A stretch of 64,000 bases of DNA from an uncultured Mycoplasmatota bacterium (GTDB lineage Bacteria > Bacillota_I > Bacilli_A > RF39 > UBA660): positions 1 to 64,000 of the forward strand of contig UQXO01000005.1 of assembly GCA_900545005.1 (NCBI GenBank). Direction: 5' to 3'. Shown here one piece after another: positions 1 to 7,482 of this stretch. The notes under the pieces were generated by a model. That model worked only from the letters and a program-made list of their open reading frames with translations, did not search any database and had not been told where the DNA came from. Position 1 is the stretch's first letter. Each line of letters begins with the position of its first letter. A program made the translations under genes and the position numbers.

Positions 1-17
1 CATAAAATCATCCTCCT
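1..17 (-). promoter_or_regulatory. RBS and start codon of a leftward gene leaving the window
   Basis: On the minus strand an AGGAGG ribosome binding site (12-17) lies 8 bases before an ATG at 3-1. A gene therefore starts at the window edge and runs out to the left. Nothing of its product is visible. Confidence 0.6.
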
Positions 18-23
18 TAAGCC

Positions 24-68
24 ATAAAAAATATGGCATGCAAATTTAATAATTTACACACCATATTC
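24..68 (-). terminator. Leftward intrinsic terminator related to the one after the DGR target gene
   Basis: Inverted repeat ATATGGCATGCAAATT (31-46) / AATTTACACACCATAT, followed on the minus strand by a run of Ts. It would end leftward transcription coming from the reverse transcriptase gene. The reverse complement of the hairpin after the variable protein gene (36338-36382) is clearly similar, including the flanking CCATAAAAAA. Confidence 0.65.
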
Positions 69-188
69 TATACCCTCATTTTGGGCGACAATTTTTTATC
101 TAAAAGATTAGGTGGTTGCTGATATAATAAAGGTATTTCATTAATACGTGAAGAAAATAAAAAAAACAAAGACTTAGGGCGAATGATT

Positions 189-211
189 CCCACAGCCGAT
201 TAGGCTGTGGG
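189..211. repeat. Perfect 9-bp palindrome, IS200/IS605-end-like hairpin
   Basis: CCCACAGCC (189-197), a 5-base loop, then GGCTGTGGG (203-211). There is no adjoining T-run on either strand, so it is a poor terminator. Such GC-rich hairpins in AT-rich surroundings resemble the ends of IS200/IS605 elements. Here it lies just upstream of the template-RNA promoter. Its function is unknown. Confidence 0.5.
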
Positions 212-223
212 AAAAATTTTATC

Positions 224-252
224 TTGTCATAATAAGTAAAATAAGGTATATT
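224..252 (+). promoter_or_regulatory. Promoter of DGR template RNA copy A
   Basis: TTGTCA (224-229), a 17-base spacer and TATATT (247-252) form a near-consensus housekeeping promoter. Predicted start near 259, about 48 bases before the template repeat. Confidence 0.6.
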
Positions 253-306
253 GGTTGTAGGGTGTATTCCATTAATTTACGTTGCATTTTGTCTTTTCTT
301 GTCTGG

Positions 307-420
307 TGGGCTTCCTCGCCGAACAACTTCAATGGTAACAACGCTAACGTGCGTAACGTGAATTCGAATGGCAATGCGAACAACAACAACAACGTGAACA
401 ACAACAACGGGGTTCGGCCA
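307..420 (+). repeat. DGR template repeat (TR)
   Basis: A 114-base segment that reads as 38 codons, 19 of them AAC or AAT, with GC-rich ends (GGGCTTCCTCG at the start, GGGGTTCGGCCA at the end). It aligns without gaps to 36121-36234 in the surface-protein gene (offset 35814). Of its 39 adenines 23 differ in the variable repeat, against 12 of 75 other bases, and 18 of the 19 AAY codons are changed. Adenine-targeted difference is the hallmark of DGR mutagenic retrohoming. Confidence 0.93.
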
Positions 421-623
421 GATTCCTACTAAGGTTAGTGTAGATGACTAACGGCACTCATGGTAAATGGTTACGGCTGTTTATTAGAAGAAGTAGTCTT
501 TTAGGACTAGGGGGAAATAACTATTTATTACTTTAAAACAGGATAAAGATGTTACCAAACTCTTAACTGATAATCTAATATTAGATTGGAAACAGGATTA
601 CACCTAGGTTAATACCTGAATAG

Positions 624-678
624 AAAGTATAGATACTATAATCGTTTAAGATATAATAGTTACTACTATACTTTTTTT
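624..678 (+). terminator. Terminator hairpin of TR RNA copy A
   Basis: AAAGTATAG ... CTATACTTT with an inner ACTAT/ATAGT helix and loop AATCGTTTAAGATATA, followed by seven Ts. The corresponding hairpin of copy B keeps the fold with different paired bases, which supports the structure. Confidence 0.75.
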
Positions 679-688
679 GTTATACATT

Positions 689-1798
689 TTATAAATATTT
701 ATCAATATCTTGATTACAATTCATAAAATATCCACGATAACTAATTTTAGTTAAATTATATTTATGATAATCGGTGTTTTTTAACTTTTTTAATTTTCTT
801 CTAATTTTAATTTTGTTTTTAGATGTAGGTAACATAATAAGTTTTTTATCTTTTAAAATATAACGATAACCTAAAAAGTTTATTCCCTTACTTAAATTAT
901 ATATTTGGGTTTTATTGTTTAATTTTAGTAGTAGCTTGTTTTCAATGTATTTTGTTATTTCTTTTAAACAATATTTTAAATAGTCTTTATCATCGCTAAT
1001 TAAGAGAAAATCGTCCATATAGCGAATATAATATTTGATATGAAGTTTCTCTTTAACAAAGTGGTCTAAACCATTAAGATAAAGGAGTGCAAGTAATTGT
1101 GATGACATATTACCAATAGGTAAGCCTTTTCCTTTATAATATCTAGGTAATCTATCCAGTTCTTTTATTGCATTGTTACAGTCAATATTCTTATTTAATA
1201 ATCTTTCTTTTTCACGATTAACTATAATATCAATGTCTTTATTACTATTAATGTTATCCGTACTATCAATTATATTTCTTATTATAATTTTTAATTTAGT
1301 ATCTATTTTAAATTTATCAACCATTTCAAATAAAATATTGTGGTCTATATTAAAAAAATATTTAGAAATATCACATTTTAAAATATAAATATTATCAGCA
1401 TTAAACTTTAATTTATTAACATAATATTTCATGTAATCAATGGCTGCTTTAGTGCCTTTATCTTCTCTAGTAGCAACATTACTGGAAATTAATACTTTAT
1501 CAATGCATGGTTTTAAGACAAATTTACTTATTAAATGATTAATTATTTTATCATATAACTTTTCGCTCATAATGATACGATATTTAGGCTCTTGGACTAA
1601 GAAGATGTTATATGATTGATGAGTGTATGTATTATTATATAGATTATTCTTAATATTAAAAATATTAGAAAGATAGTACATTTCGAAAACAGTTAATTTT
1701 TTTCGATGAATGGTATTTTTTCTGATAATACGATAAGCTTCATTAATGTTTTTATCGGTAACAATATCGTTAAATTTTATTGGCACGGATAATTCCAT
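689..1798 (-). CDS. Diversity-generating retroelement reverse transcriptase
   Basis: A 369-residue reverse transcriptase. Motif A is KCDISKYF (catalytic Asp about residue 143). The motif at residues 226-234, LPIGNMSSQ, has the SQ that marks DGR enzymes in place of the SP of retron and group II RTs. The catalytic box YMDD is at 260-263 and the thumb-side GINFLGYR at 305-312. No protease, RNase H, maturase or X domain is present, so it is neither a group II intron nor a retroviral enzyme. It overlaps the avd-like gene by 29 bases, implying coupled translation. It would reverse-transcribe the TR RNA with errors opposite adenines and feed cDNA to the variable repeat. Confidence 0.93.
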   Translation of the reverse strand: MELSVPIKFNDIVTDKNINEAYRIIRKNTIHRKKLTVFEMYYLSNIFNIKNNLYNNTYTHQSYNIFLVQEPKYRIIMSEKLYDKIINHLISKFVLKPCIDKVLISSNVATREDKGTKAAIDYMKYYVNKLKFNADNIYILKCDISKYFFNIDHNILFEMVDKFKIDTKLKIIIRNIIDSTDNINSNKDIDIIVNREKERLLNKNIDCNNAIKELDRLPRYYKGKGLPIGNMSSQLLALLYLNGLDHFVKEKLHIKYYIRYMDDFLLISDDKDYLKYCLKEITKYIENKLLLKLNNKTQIYNLSKGINFLGYRYILKDKKLIMLPTSKNKIKIRRKLKKLKNTDYHKYNLTKISYRGYFMNCNQDIDKYL

Positions 1799-2123
1799 AA
1801 GTTATTTTCCTTAATTCTAATAAAAATTTACATACTACATCACATTGGTGTTTGCTAATATATTTTCCTTCTTTACAACATTTCATAAAATAATCTAGCA
1901 TTGCAAAGTTTACTAATAAATCTTTTAAATATTTATCTTTTATACGACTGTTTTCATTATTTTGGATTATATAATAATATGTATTTTCAATACTTTGAAA
2001 CATTGTTTTTTCAATACTATCTTTTAATATTCTTTCGCTTTTAGGAATATTAATTGTTATGTTTTTAATATAGTTTGCTGTTTTTTTAGTTTTATCTAAT
2101 AATTTAAAATTTTCGTTATTCAT
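1770..2123 (-). CDS. avd: Avd-like DGR accessory protein (four-helix bundle)
   Basis: A 117-residue, wholly helical, Lys-rich protein directly upstream of the DGR reverse transcriptase. The pattern FQSIENTYYYI ... LVNFAMLDYFMKCC ... CKFLLELRKITYGIIRANK is that of the bAvd/four-helix-bundle family that assembles as a ring, binds RT and TR RNA, and is needed for cDNA synthesis. GGAAAG precedes the ATG. Identity rests on fold pattern plus position; sequence conservation in this family is low. Confidence 0.85.
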   Translation of the reverse strand: MNNENFKLLDKTKKTANYIKNITINIPKSERILKDSIEKTMFQSIENTYYYIIQNNENSRIKDKYLKDLLVNFAMLDYFMKCCKEGKYISKHQCDVVCKFLLELRKITYGIIRANKI

Positions 2124-2149
2124 TTTTCTTTCCGACTAAACTCTTTCTA

Positions 2150-2179
2150 ATTATAACATTTATAATATGTCTTAGACAA
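2150..2179 (-). promoter_or_regulatory. Promoter of the avd-RT operon
   Basis: On the minus strand TTGTCT (2179-2174), an 18-base spacer and TATAAT (2155-2150) lie about 27 bases before the avd start, just after the terminator of TR RNA copy B. RT and Avd can therefore be made independently of that RNA. Confidence 0.55.
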
Positions 2180-2236
2180 TAAAAAAATATAGTTCTAGTC
2201 ATTATATCTAAAACGATTATGACATCTATATTTTTA
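2180..2236 (-). terminator. Terminator hairpin of TR RNA copy B
   Basis: On the minus strand AAATATAG-ATGTCAT ... ATGAC ... CTATATTTTTTT with loop AATCGTTTTAGATATA. Paired positions differ from copy A but stay complementary (ACTAT/ATAGT there, GTCAT/ATGAC here). Confidence 0.7.
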
Positions 2237-2369
2237 GTTTAGGCATATAGCCTGGTCAGTTATCTGTTTCCAATCTAAATTAGATTACGATTAATCGTTG
2301 CCACTTTTATAAATGTCCGTAGGCATTTATCCTAAGTTCATAGCACTTGAGCTAATTTTAGCAGGAATC

Positions 2370-2415
2370 TGGCCGAACCCCGTCAAGGAATAAGAAACAG
2401 ACGGCGAGGAAGCCC
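2370..2415 (-). repeat. Degenerate DGR template repeat
   Basis: Both ends of the template repeat are intact, but the interior is replaced by 20 unrelated bases (2382-2401). It cannot serve as template for the present variable repeat. Confidence 0.7.
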
Positions 2416-2444
2416 TAAAATTATATTGATAACTGGCACCTTTA

Positions 2445-2473
2445 ATTTTAAAATAGATAACTGTTTCTTTCAA
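2445..2473 (-). promoter_or_regulatory. Promoter of TR RNA copy B
   Basis: On the minus strand TTGAAA (2473-2468), a 17-base spacer and TAAAAT (2450-2445), about 30 bases before the degenerate template repeat. Confidence 0.5.
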
Positions 2474-2494
2474 TTGGAAATAATTGGTAATATT

Positions 2495-2629
2495 TTATTT
2501 TTTAATTATATGTTTAATTTCTTTAATCCCTACTAAATAAACCTTTGTTCCATCACATTCTAATTTTTTTTCATCATTATTGTTAAAAAGAAATAAATCT
2601 AATAATTTATAAAAGATACTTTTTAGGGT
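2495..2629 (-). pseudogene. Possible 3' remnant of a leftward gene
   Basis: A minus-strand frame without a start codon reads ...KLLDLFLFNNNDEKKLECDG... to a stop at 2495. It looks like the tail of a real protein, cut off upstream. The family is not recognised. Confidence 0.25.
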
Positions 2630-2717
2630 GGCGGGTGGGAAGAAATAATAAGATTATAAATAAAAAAATAATGTTATAAATTTTAAAAAAAAGACAATAA
2701 TAAACATAGAGGTATAT

Positions 2718-3185
2718 ATGAATGGACAAATAAAAAGAATTGATGAATTAGGGAGAATTGTTATTCCTAAGGATATTAGAAAAAGATTATCGATAAGAAC
2801 TAATGATTCCTTGGAGATAGGGCTTGATGGGGATAAAATTGTCTTAAATAAGATGGTTGCTATCAAAGAGTATAATGATTATGTTAAGACTTTATTAACT
2901 ATTTTGACTAATTATAGTGGAATTAAGTTTTTAGCAACTAATAGAGAAGAAATTATATTTAATAATACCGAGATAAGTAATATCGATGTTAAGAAGTGTG
3001 TTAGTTTGTCTTTGTATGAATTAGATAGTCTTAAAGAGGAGATATGTAAGGATTGTGACATAAGGCCAGTCATTATTGATAGTAATGTTGAGGGAATTAT
3101 TATTGTTGTTGGAAGTGAATGTAATGGGGAAGTTGGTAAAATTATTAATATCTTAATTACTTCTAAGCTTGATATTTCGTGCTAA
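2718..3185 (+). CDS. SpoVT/AbrB-type transcriptional regulator
   Basis: A 155-residue protein. Residues 1-45 (RIDELGRIVIPKDIRKRL) are a SpoVT/AbrB swapped-hairpin DNA-binding domain; the rest is compatible with the GAF-like C-terminal domain of SpoVT, which is about 178 residues in Bacillus. SpoVT adjusts sigma-G genes in the forespore, and AbrB-like relatives control transition-state genes. It stands alone, with GAGG before the ATG. Position at the edge of a sporulation-gene region fits a developmental role. The family assignment is secure; the orthology to spoVT itself is inference. Confidence 0.8.
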   Translation: MNGQIKRIDELGRIVIPKDIRKRLSIRTNDSLEIGLDGDKIVLNKMVAIKEYNDYVKTLLTILTNYSGIKFLATNREEIIFNNTEISNIDVKKCVSLSLYELDSLKEEICKDCDIRPVIIDSNVEGIIIVVGSECNGEVGKIINILITSKLDISC

Positions 3186-3218
3186 GAATTATATACTCGT
3201 ATTATGAGGCAAAATGTT

Positions 3219-4232
3219 ATGGATGATACGAGATTTATACTAGATTTTTTAAGTGAATTAGAGAAGGATTTAAGAAAGATTGGTCTTTCTTCGATTATTG
3301 ATCTTCACGTTAGACAAAATGATATAGTTTTAGAAAGTCCTAAGACTTTAGGGGTTATGTATGTAGATGATATTCCTATGTATATTTTAACTAGTCACGG
3401 AAGAGTAAGACTTCTAAATGATAGACATCATTTAAAGATGATGGATAAAAAGATACTTCAGGAGTTAAAAGACTTATTTTTTTTTAAGTATAATGCTAGT
3501 CTTAGTAGTTATAAACTTAATTCTTCGAAGATTTATAGTATTAAGAAAGTATCTGAAAAATTGGATAATTTAGATGATATTGTTCTTAGAATAGATTTTC
3601 TTGAAGATAAGATGGATTCTAAGAGTAATCTGGTGGAACCGATAATATTTGATGATAATAAACGAATTATTTTAGGTTTAAAGATTAAGTTACTTGTTAT
3701 AAAAGAGTTAAAGATTATTCAAAAAGATAATGGGTGGCGAGCTAATTATTTAACTTTAAAAGAGTTTATGGCTGATAGGAAAAGGTCTGCGGGTTTTGAT
3801 AGTAATCAAATATTTTTGACTGATAATGATATAAATAATATTAGTAACCTAGTAGAATTAGGAATTGTTAAAATTGGCTTGATGAGTGGTAATTTTCATG
3901 GTGATATAAGAGATTTTTGCTATAATGTTTTAACGGGATTACAATTATATTTAGGTGATTTAGAGATACCGAAGACAGAAAAAAGTAAACTTGCTTATCA
4001 GTTAGATATGTATATTACTTATTTTACTTTAAGTCCTAAAGAGGAAAGAGGTCCTGGGTACATGTATGATTATAATAAGACTTTTCTACAGGGAATTGGT
4101 GTCTTTGAAGTTTTAGAGGGTGATGAAGTAGTTATGGGTTATAGTGAAGATGGTTCGATTAATATAGATAATTCAAATGATGTGGTTCTTAGGAATAAAA
4201 AATTAGAAAGAATTAAAAGATATTATCATTGA
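3219..4232 (+). CDS. Conserved-looking protein of unknown function
   Basis: About 337 residues, soluble, with no signal peptide or membrane segment and no family recognised. The start at 3219 is preferred because GAGG (3206-3209) lies 9 bases ahead; an in-frame ATG at 3204 has no ribosome binding site. The sequence is rich in charged helices with two conserved-looking stretches, LGVMYVDDIPMYILTSHGR near residue 45 and EERGPGYMYDYNKTFLQG near 285. It follows the SpoVT-like gene by 33 bases in the same direction, so the two may be co-transcribed. It ends just before the T-box leader of the next operon. Confidence 0.7.
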   Translation: MDDTRFILDFLSELEKDLRKIGLSSIIDLHVRQNDIVLESPKTLGVMYVDDIPMYILTSHGRVRLLNDRHHLKMMDKKILQELKDLFFFKYNASLSSYKLNSSKIYSIKKVSEKLDNLDDIVLRIDFLEDKMDSKSNLVEPIIFDDNKRIILGLKIKLLVIKELKIIQKDNGWRANYLTLKEFMADRKRSAGFDSNQIFLTDNDINNISNLVELGIVKIGLMSGNFHGDIRDFCYNVLTGLQLYLGDLEIPKTEKSKLAYQLDMYITYFTLSPKEERGPGYMYDYNKTFLQGIGVFEVLEGDEVVMGYSEDGSINIDNSNDVVLRNKKLERIKRYYH

Positions 4233-4266
4233 GATTGGTATTTAGATACAATTTTATTACTAAAAA

Positions 4267-4297
4267 TTGTAACACTTTGAGAAAAATATGCTATACT
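4267..4297 (+). promoter_or_regulatory. Possible promoter of the T-box leader
   Basis: TTGTAA (4267-4272) and TATACT (4292-4297), with a rather long 19-base spacer, just ahead of the T-box RNA. Confidence 0.35.
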
Positions 4298-4304
4298 AAG
4301 GTTA

Positions 4305-4499
4305 ATTAGCAAAGAACAAATGGGTACCTAAGCGTCTTTAAGAAGAGAGCCTTTCAAGTGGTGAAAGATAGGCAAGATTAATAGGGAGTATGGATTTGGG
4401 AGTTAAATCGTTTAATCGCGTTAAGATATAAGTGTATGTTAATTCATAAATTAAGGTGGTACCGCGGGTTTGCTCGTCCTTAAGTTATGAATTTTTTTA
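4305..4499 (+). ncRNA. T-box riboswitch (probably tRNA-Met) ahead of the HAD-metG operon
   Basis: Contains AAGAGAGCC and GTGGTGAAAG of the distal stem I, the antiterminator T-box AAGGTGGTACCGCG (4453-4466), and a terminator made of TTCATAAATTAAGG paired with CCTTAAGTTATGAA followed by seven Ts. A plausible specifier is ATG at 4390-4392 inside GGGAGTATGGAT. Uncharged tRNA would bind and allow read-through into metG. The methionine assignment rests mainly on the downstream gene. Confidence 0.9.
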
Positions 4500-4511
4500 T
4501 TAGGAGGTGTT

Positions 4512-5153
4512 ATGATAAAGGCAGTAGTATTTGATTTGGATAATACTCTTATTCCTTGGTTAGATGAGTTCAATAATATTACAAAAAAATGTATGCAAGA
4601 TAATAATTTACCTACAGATGCAAAAACATTTGCTTTATTTTTATCAGCGATGAAGGGATATGAAAATACGCATACGAGATTTAATGAAGAGGAAATGTCT
4701 AGGTATTTTGCTGAATATATGAATTTAGAGGTTCCAAATGATTTTGTTAATCAATGGACTTTAAGATTATATGATGCTATTCCTAAAAAGAAAGATCAAG
4801 AACTAGAGGATTTACTAGAGTATTTAAGTAAAAAGTATACTATATTTGTAATAACTAATTGGTTTACTAAACAGCAAGTAGCCAGATTAAAAAACTATAA
4901 TATACTAAAGTATTTTAATAACGTTTATGGTTGTGATAATTATGATAGAAAACCTTATAGTGAAATGATGAATCTAATTTTAAAACAATATAGGAAAGAA
5001 GAAATTGTTTATGTTGGTGATACTTATGAAATTGATATTAAGTTTGCAACTAATCTAGGAGTTTATTCATATTATATAACGAATAAAGAAAAGAAAAAAA
5101 CACGTAAATATCAGACGATATCTAATATTTATGAATTAAAAAAGTATTTATAA
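4512..5153 (+). CDS. HAD-superfamily hydrolase (subfamily IA)
   Basis: A 213-residue protein starting KAVVFDLDNTLIPW, the DxDxT nucleophile motif. The Thr motif is in IFVITNW, the Lys in YDRKPYSEM and the acidic motif IV in VYVGDTYEIDIKFA. Such enzymes remove phosphate from small metabolites or nucleotides; the substrate is not predictable. It is the first gene after the T-box terminator, with an AGGAGG site, and ends 15 bases before metG. It is therefore probably induced by methionyl-tRNA shortage together with metG. Confidence 0.85.
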   Translation: MIKAVVFDLDNTLIPWLDEFNNITKKCMQDNNLPTDAKTFALFLSAMKGYENTHTRFNEEEMSRYFAEYMNLEVPNDFVNQWTLRLYDAIPKKKDQELEDLLEYLSKKYTIFVITNWFTKQQVARLKNYNILKYFNNVYGCDNYDRKPYSEMMNLILKQYRKEEIVYVGDTYEIDIKFATNLGVYSYYITNKEKKKTRKYQTISNIYELKKYL

Positions 5154-5168
5154 GAAGGAGAATTTATT

Positions 5169-6704
5169 ATGGAAAAGAAGAAATTTTATATTAGTACAGC
5201 TATTGCTTATACTTCAGGTAAACCACATATTGGTAATACTTATGAGATTGTTTTAGCCGATGCAATAGCAAGATTTAAAAGATTAGAAGGATACGATGTT
5301 TATTTTCAAACAGGTACTGATGAGCATGGGGAGAAAATAGAGTTAAAAGCTAAGGAAGCAGGTATTACTCCTCAAGAATTTGTAGATAATGTATCAGGAG
5401 AAATTAAAAATATTTGGGATACAATGAATACCAGTTATGATAAGTTTGTCAGAACTACTGATAAACATCATGAAGAAGTAGTCCAAAGAATATTTAAGAA
5501 AATGTATGATAAAGGAGATATTTATAAGGGAGAATATAGTGGTCTTTATTGTACACCTTGTGAATCTTTCTGGACAGAAAGTCAGTTAGTAGATGGGAAA
5601 TGCCCAGATTGTGGGAGAGATGTTGAAGAGAAAAAAGAAGAAGCATATTTCTTTAGATTATCAAAATATCAAGATAAATTAATTGAATATATTGAAACAC
5701 ATCCGGAGTTTATTCTTCCAGTGGCTCGTAAAAATGAAATGATTAATAACTTTATTAAACCTGGTTTACAAGATTTATGTGTTTCGCGTTCTACTTTTAC
5801 TTGGGGGATTCCGGTAACTTTTGATCCTAAACATGTTGTTTATGTATGGCTAGATGCTTTAACTAACTATATTACTAATATTGGTTATGATATTGATGGT
5901 GGTAGTGATGACTTTAAAAAATGGTGGCCAGCTGATTTACATTTAATTGGTAAAGATATCATTAGATTCCATACTATTTATTGGCCTTGTTTCTTAATGA
6001 GTTTAGATTTACCTTTACCAAAACAAGTATTTGGACATCCTTGGTTAATTATGGCTGATGGGAAGATGAGTAAGTCCAAAGGAAATGTTGTTTATGCTGA
6101 TGATTTAGTTAAGAAGTATGGTGTCGATGCCATTAGATATTATTTTTTACATGAAATTCCATTTAGTGCTGATGGTGTATATAGTGAAGATTTATTGGTC
6201 GAAAGGATTAATAGTGATTTAGTAAATATTTTAGGAAATTTAGTTAATCGTACGGTTAGTATGGCTTATAAATATTTTGATGGTGTTATAAGTAATCCTG
6301 GTGTTAGAGAAAGTTTTGATGATGAACTAATTGATATGAGTGAAAATCTTTATGATAATGTTAAGATTAAAATGGATAGTCTTCATATTGGGGATGCTAT
6401 TGATGAAATATTTAATGTTTTAAAGAGATGTAATAAATATATTGATGAGACAACTCCTTGGGTTTTAGCTAAAGATGAGACAAAGAAAGATAGATTGGCT
6501 ACGGTTTTATATAACTTGTTAGAAAGTATTAGAATTTGTAGTATTCTTCTTGGAGCTTATTTACCAGAGACTAGCGAAAAGATTTTAAAACAATTAAATA
6601 CAGAACAAACAAGTGTTGAAAGTACATTACACTTTGGGGCGCTAGAAACTGGGAAAACTTTAGGGGAACCAGAACATTTATTTGCTAGAATTGAGGTTAA
6701 ATAG
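5169..6704 (+). CDS. metG: Methionyl-tRNA synthetase
   Basis: A 511-residue class I aminoacyl-tRNA synthetase. KPHIGN near residue 18 is the HIGH motif, KMSKS near 299 binds ATP, and CTPC...CPDC (about 128-147) is a zinc knuckle. It ends shortly after the anticodon-binding helical domain and lacks the C-terminal EMAP-like tRNA-binding domain of Bacillus MetS (about 660 residues), as in many compact genomes. It is preceded by AAGGAG and read from the T-box promoter with the HAD gene. tatD starts at the very next base after its stop. Confidence 0.97.
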   Translation: MEKKKFYISTAIAYTSGKPHIGNTYEIVLADAIARFKRLEGYDVYFQTGTDEHGEKIELKAKEAGITPQEFVDNVSGEIKNIWDTMNTSYDKFVRTTDKHHEEVVQRIFKKMYDKGDIYKGEYSGLYCTPCESFWTESQLVDGKCPDCGRDVEEKKEEAYFFRLSKYQDKLIEYIETHPEFILPVARKNEMINNFIKPGLQDLCVSRSTFTWGIPVTFDPKHVVYVWLDALTNYITNIGYDIDGGSDDFKKWWPADLHLIGKDIIRFHTIYWPCFLMSLDLPLPKQVFGHPWLIMADGKMSKSKGNVVYADDLVKKYGVDAIRYYFLHEIPFSADGVYSEDLLVERINSDLVNILGNLVNRTVSMAYKYFDGVISNPGVRESFDDELIDMSENLYDNVKIKMDSLHIGDAIDEIFNVLKRCNKYIDETTPWVLAKDETKKDRLATVLYNLLESIRICSILLGAYLPETSEKILKQLNTEQTSVESTLHFGALETGKTLGEPEHLFARIEVK

Positions 6705-7442
6705 ATGTTTTGCGATACTCATTGTCATATTTTAAGTGAATATTATGATGATATTGATGAGATTTTAAAAGATGCAAAAGAAGCGGGAGTGTCTAGGGTA
6801 ATTAATGCTGCTTACAATTTAGAAAGTAGTAAAGAAGTAATGGCATTAATAAAAAAATATCCCGAAATGTACGGGGTAGTAGGCTTACATCCTGAAAATA
6901 TCGAGGAAGATTTTGACTATACTATTTTTGATAATTTGGATAAGAAAATAGTGGGAATTGGCGAGATTGGTCTAGATTATCACTATACCAAGGATAATAA
7001 GGATAAGCAGATAGAAGTTTTTGAACGACAATTAGATATCGCTGAAAAATTAAACTTACCGGTGGTTATTCATAGTCGTGAGGCCGCGGGTGATACTTTA
7101 GAAATATTAAAAAAACACCATAACTTTGGAGTTATTCATTCCTTTAGTGGTAGTTTAGAAATGGCTAGGGAATATATTAAGTTAGGTTTTGTTTTAGGGA
7201 TAAATGGAGTTGTTAGTTTTAAAAATTGTAATCTTAAAGATACTCTAAAAAATATAGATATGAATAGTATTGTTTTAGAAACGGATAGTCCTTATCTTAC
7301 ACCTGTGCCTTTTAGAGGAACGCAAAATAATCCGGGAAAAATGATGAATACAGCTAGGTTTGTAGCTGATATTTATGGGGTTTCTTTGGGTGAGCTAGCA
7401 GAAATTACCAATCAAAATATTAAGCGAATTTTTGACATTTAG
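6705..7442 (+). CDS. tatD: TatD-family metal-dependent deoxyribonuclease
   Basis: A 245-residue TIM-barrel hydrolase. Metal ligands are in DTHCH (residues 4-8), GEIGLDYH (about 86-93), VIHSREA, VIHSFSG and ETDSPYL. TatD enzymes are 3'-5' exonucleases in DNA repair and breakdown. The ATG directly abuts the metG stop, and its ribosome binding site is the GAGG inside the metG 3' end. metG-tatD adjacency is the Bacillus metS-yabD order. Full length. Confidence 0.95.
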   Translation: MFCDTHCHILSEYYDDIDEILKDAKEAGVSRVINAAYNLESSKEVMALIKKYPEMYGVVGLHPENIEEDFDYTIFDNLDKKIVGIGEIGLDYHYTKDNKDKQIEVFERQLDIAEKLNLPVVIHSREAAGDTLEILKKHHNFGVIHSFSGSLEMAREYIKLGFVLGINGVVSFKNCNLKDTLKNIDMNSIVLETDSPYLTPVPFRGTQNNPGKMMNTARFVADIYGVSLGELAEITNQNIKRIFDI

Positions 7443-7482
7443 AGATACCTATGATAGACTTTTGTCAGGTGGTGGATTTATT

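Larger units (their letters stand above)
259..678 (+). ncRNA. DGR template-repeat RNA, copy A (functional-looking)
   Basis: This non-coding transcript would run from the promoter at 224-252 through the template repeat (307-420) to the terminator hairpin at 624-678. Downstream of the repeat it shares three blocks with a second, inverted copy at 2180-2438: CCAGATTCCTRCTAA right after the repeat, a palindromic stem AATCTAA/TTAGATT followed by GGAAACAG (572-595), and a terminal hairpin with loop AATCGTTT. In characterised DGRs the RNA downstream of the template repeat binds the RT-Avd complex and primes cDNA synthesis; that role is inferred here. The RNA is convergent with the RT gene, whose stop codon is at 689. 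Confidence 0.75.
2180..2438 (-). ncRNA. DGR template-type RNA, copy B (adenine core lost)
   Basis: An inverted, diverged copy of the RNA at 259-678, placed upstream of avd-RT in the usual DGR order. It keeps GGGCTTCCTCGCCG and GGGGTTCGGCCAGATTCCT, the palindromic stem AATCTAAATTAGATT (2272-2286) followed by GGAAACAG, and the terminal hairpin. The template between the conserved ends is only 20 bases (2382-2401), against about 90 in copy A, with almost no adenine on this strand. It could be an RNA whose template has been deleted, or one kept for its structural part. Confidence 0.7.

Noticed and set aside
219..407. Minus-strand frame of 62 codons over the template repeat
   Set aside because: It is the antisense of the Asn-codon-rich template; no ribosome binding site and low-complexity Leu-rich product.
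689..1798. Retron or group II intron reverse transcriptase
   Set aside because: SQ instead of SP in the IGxxxS motif, no maturase domain, Avd-like partner and a matching template/variable repeat pair all fit a DGR.
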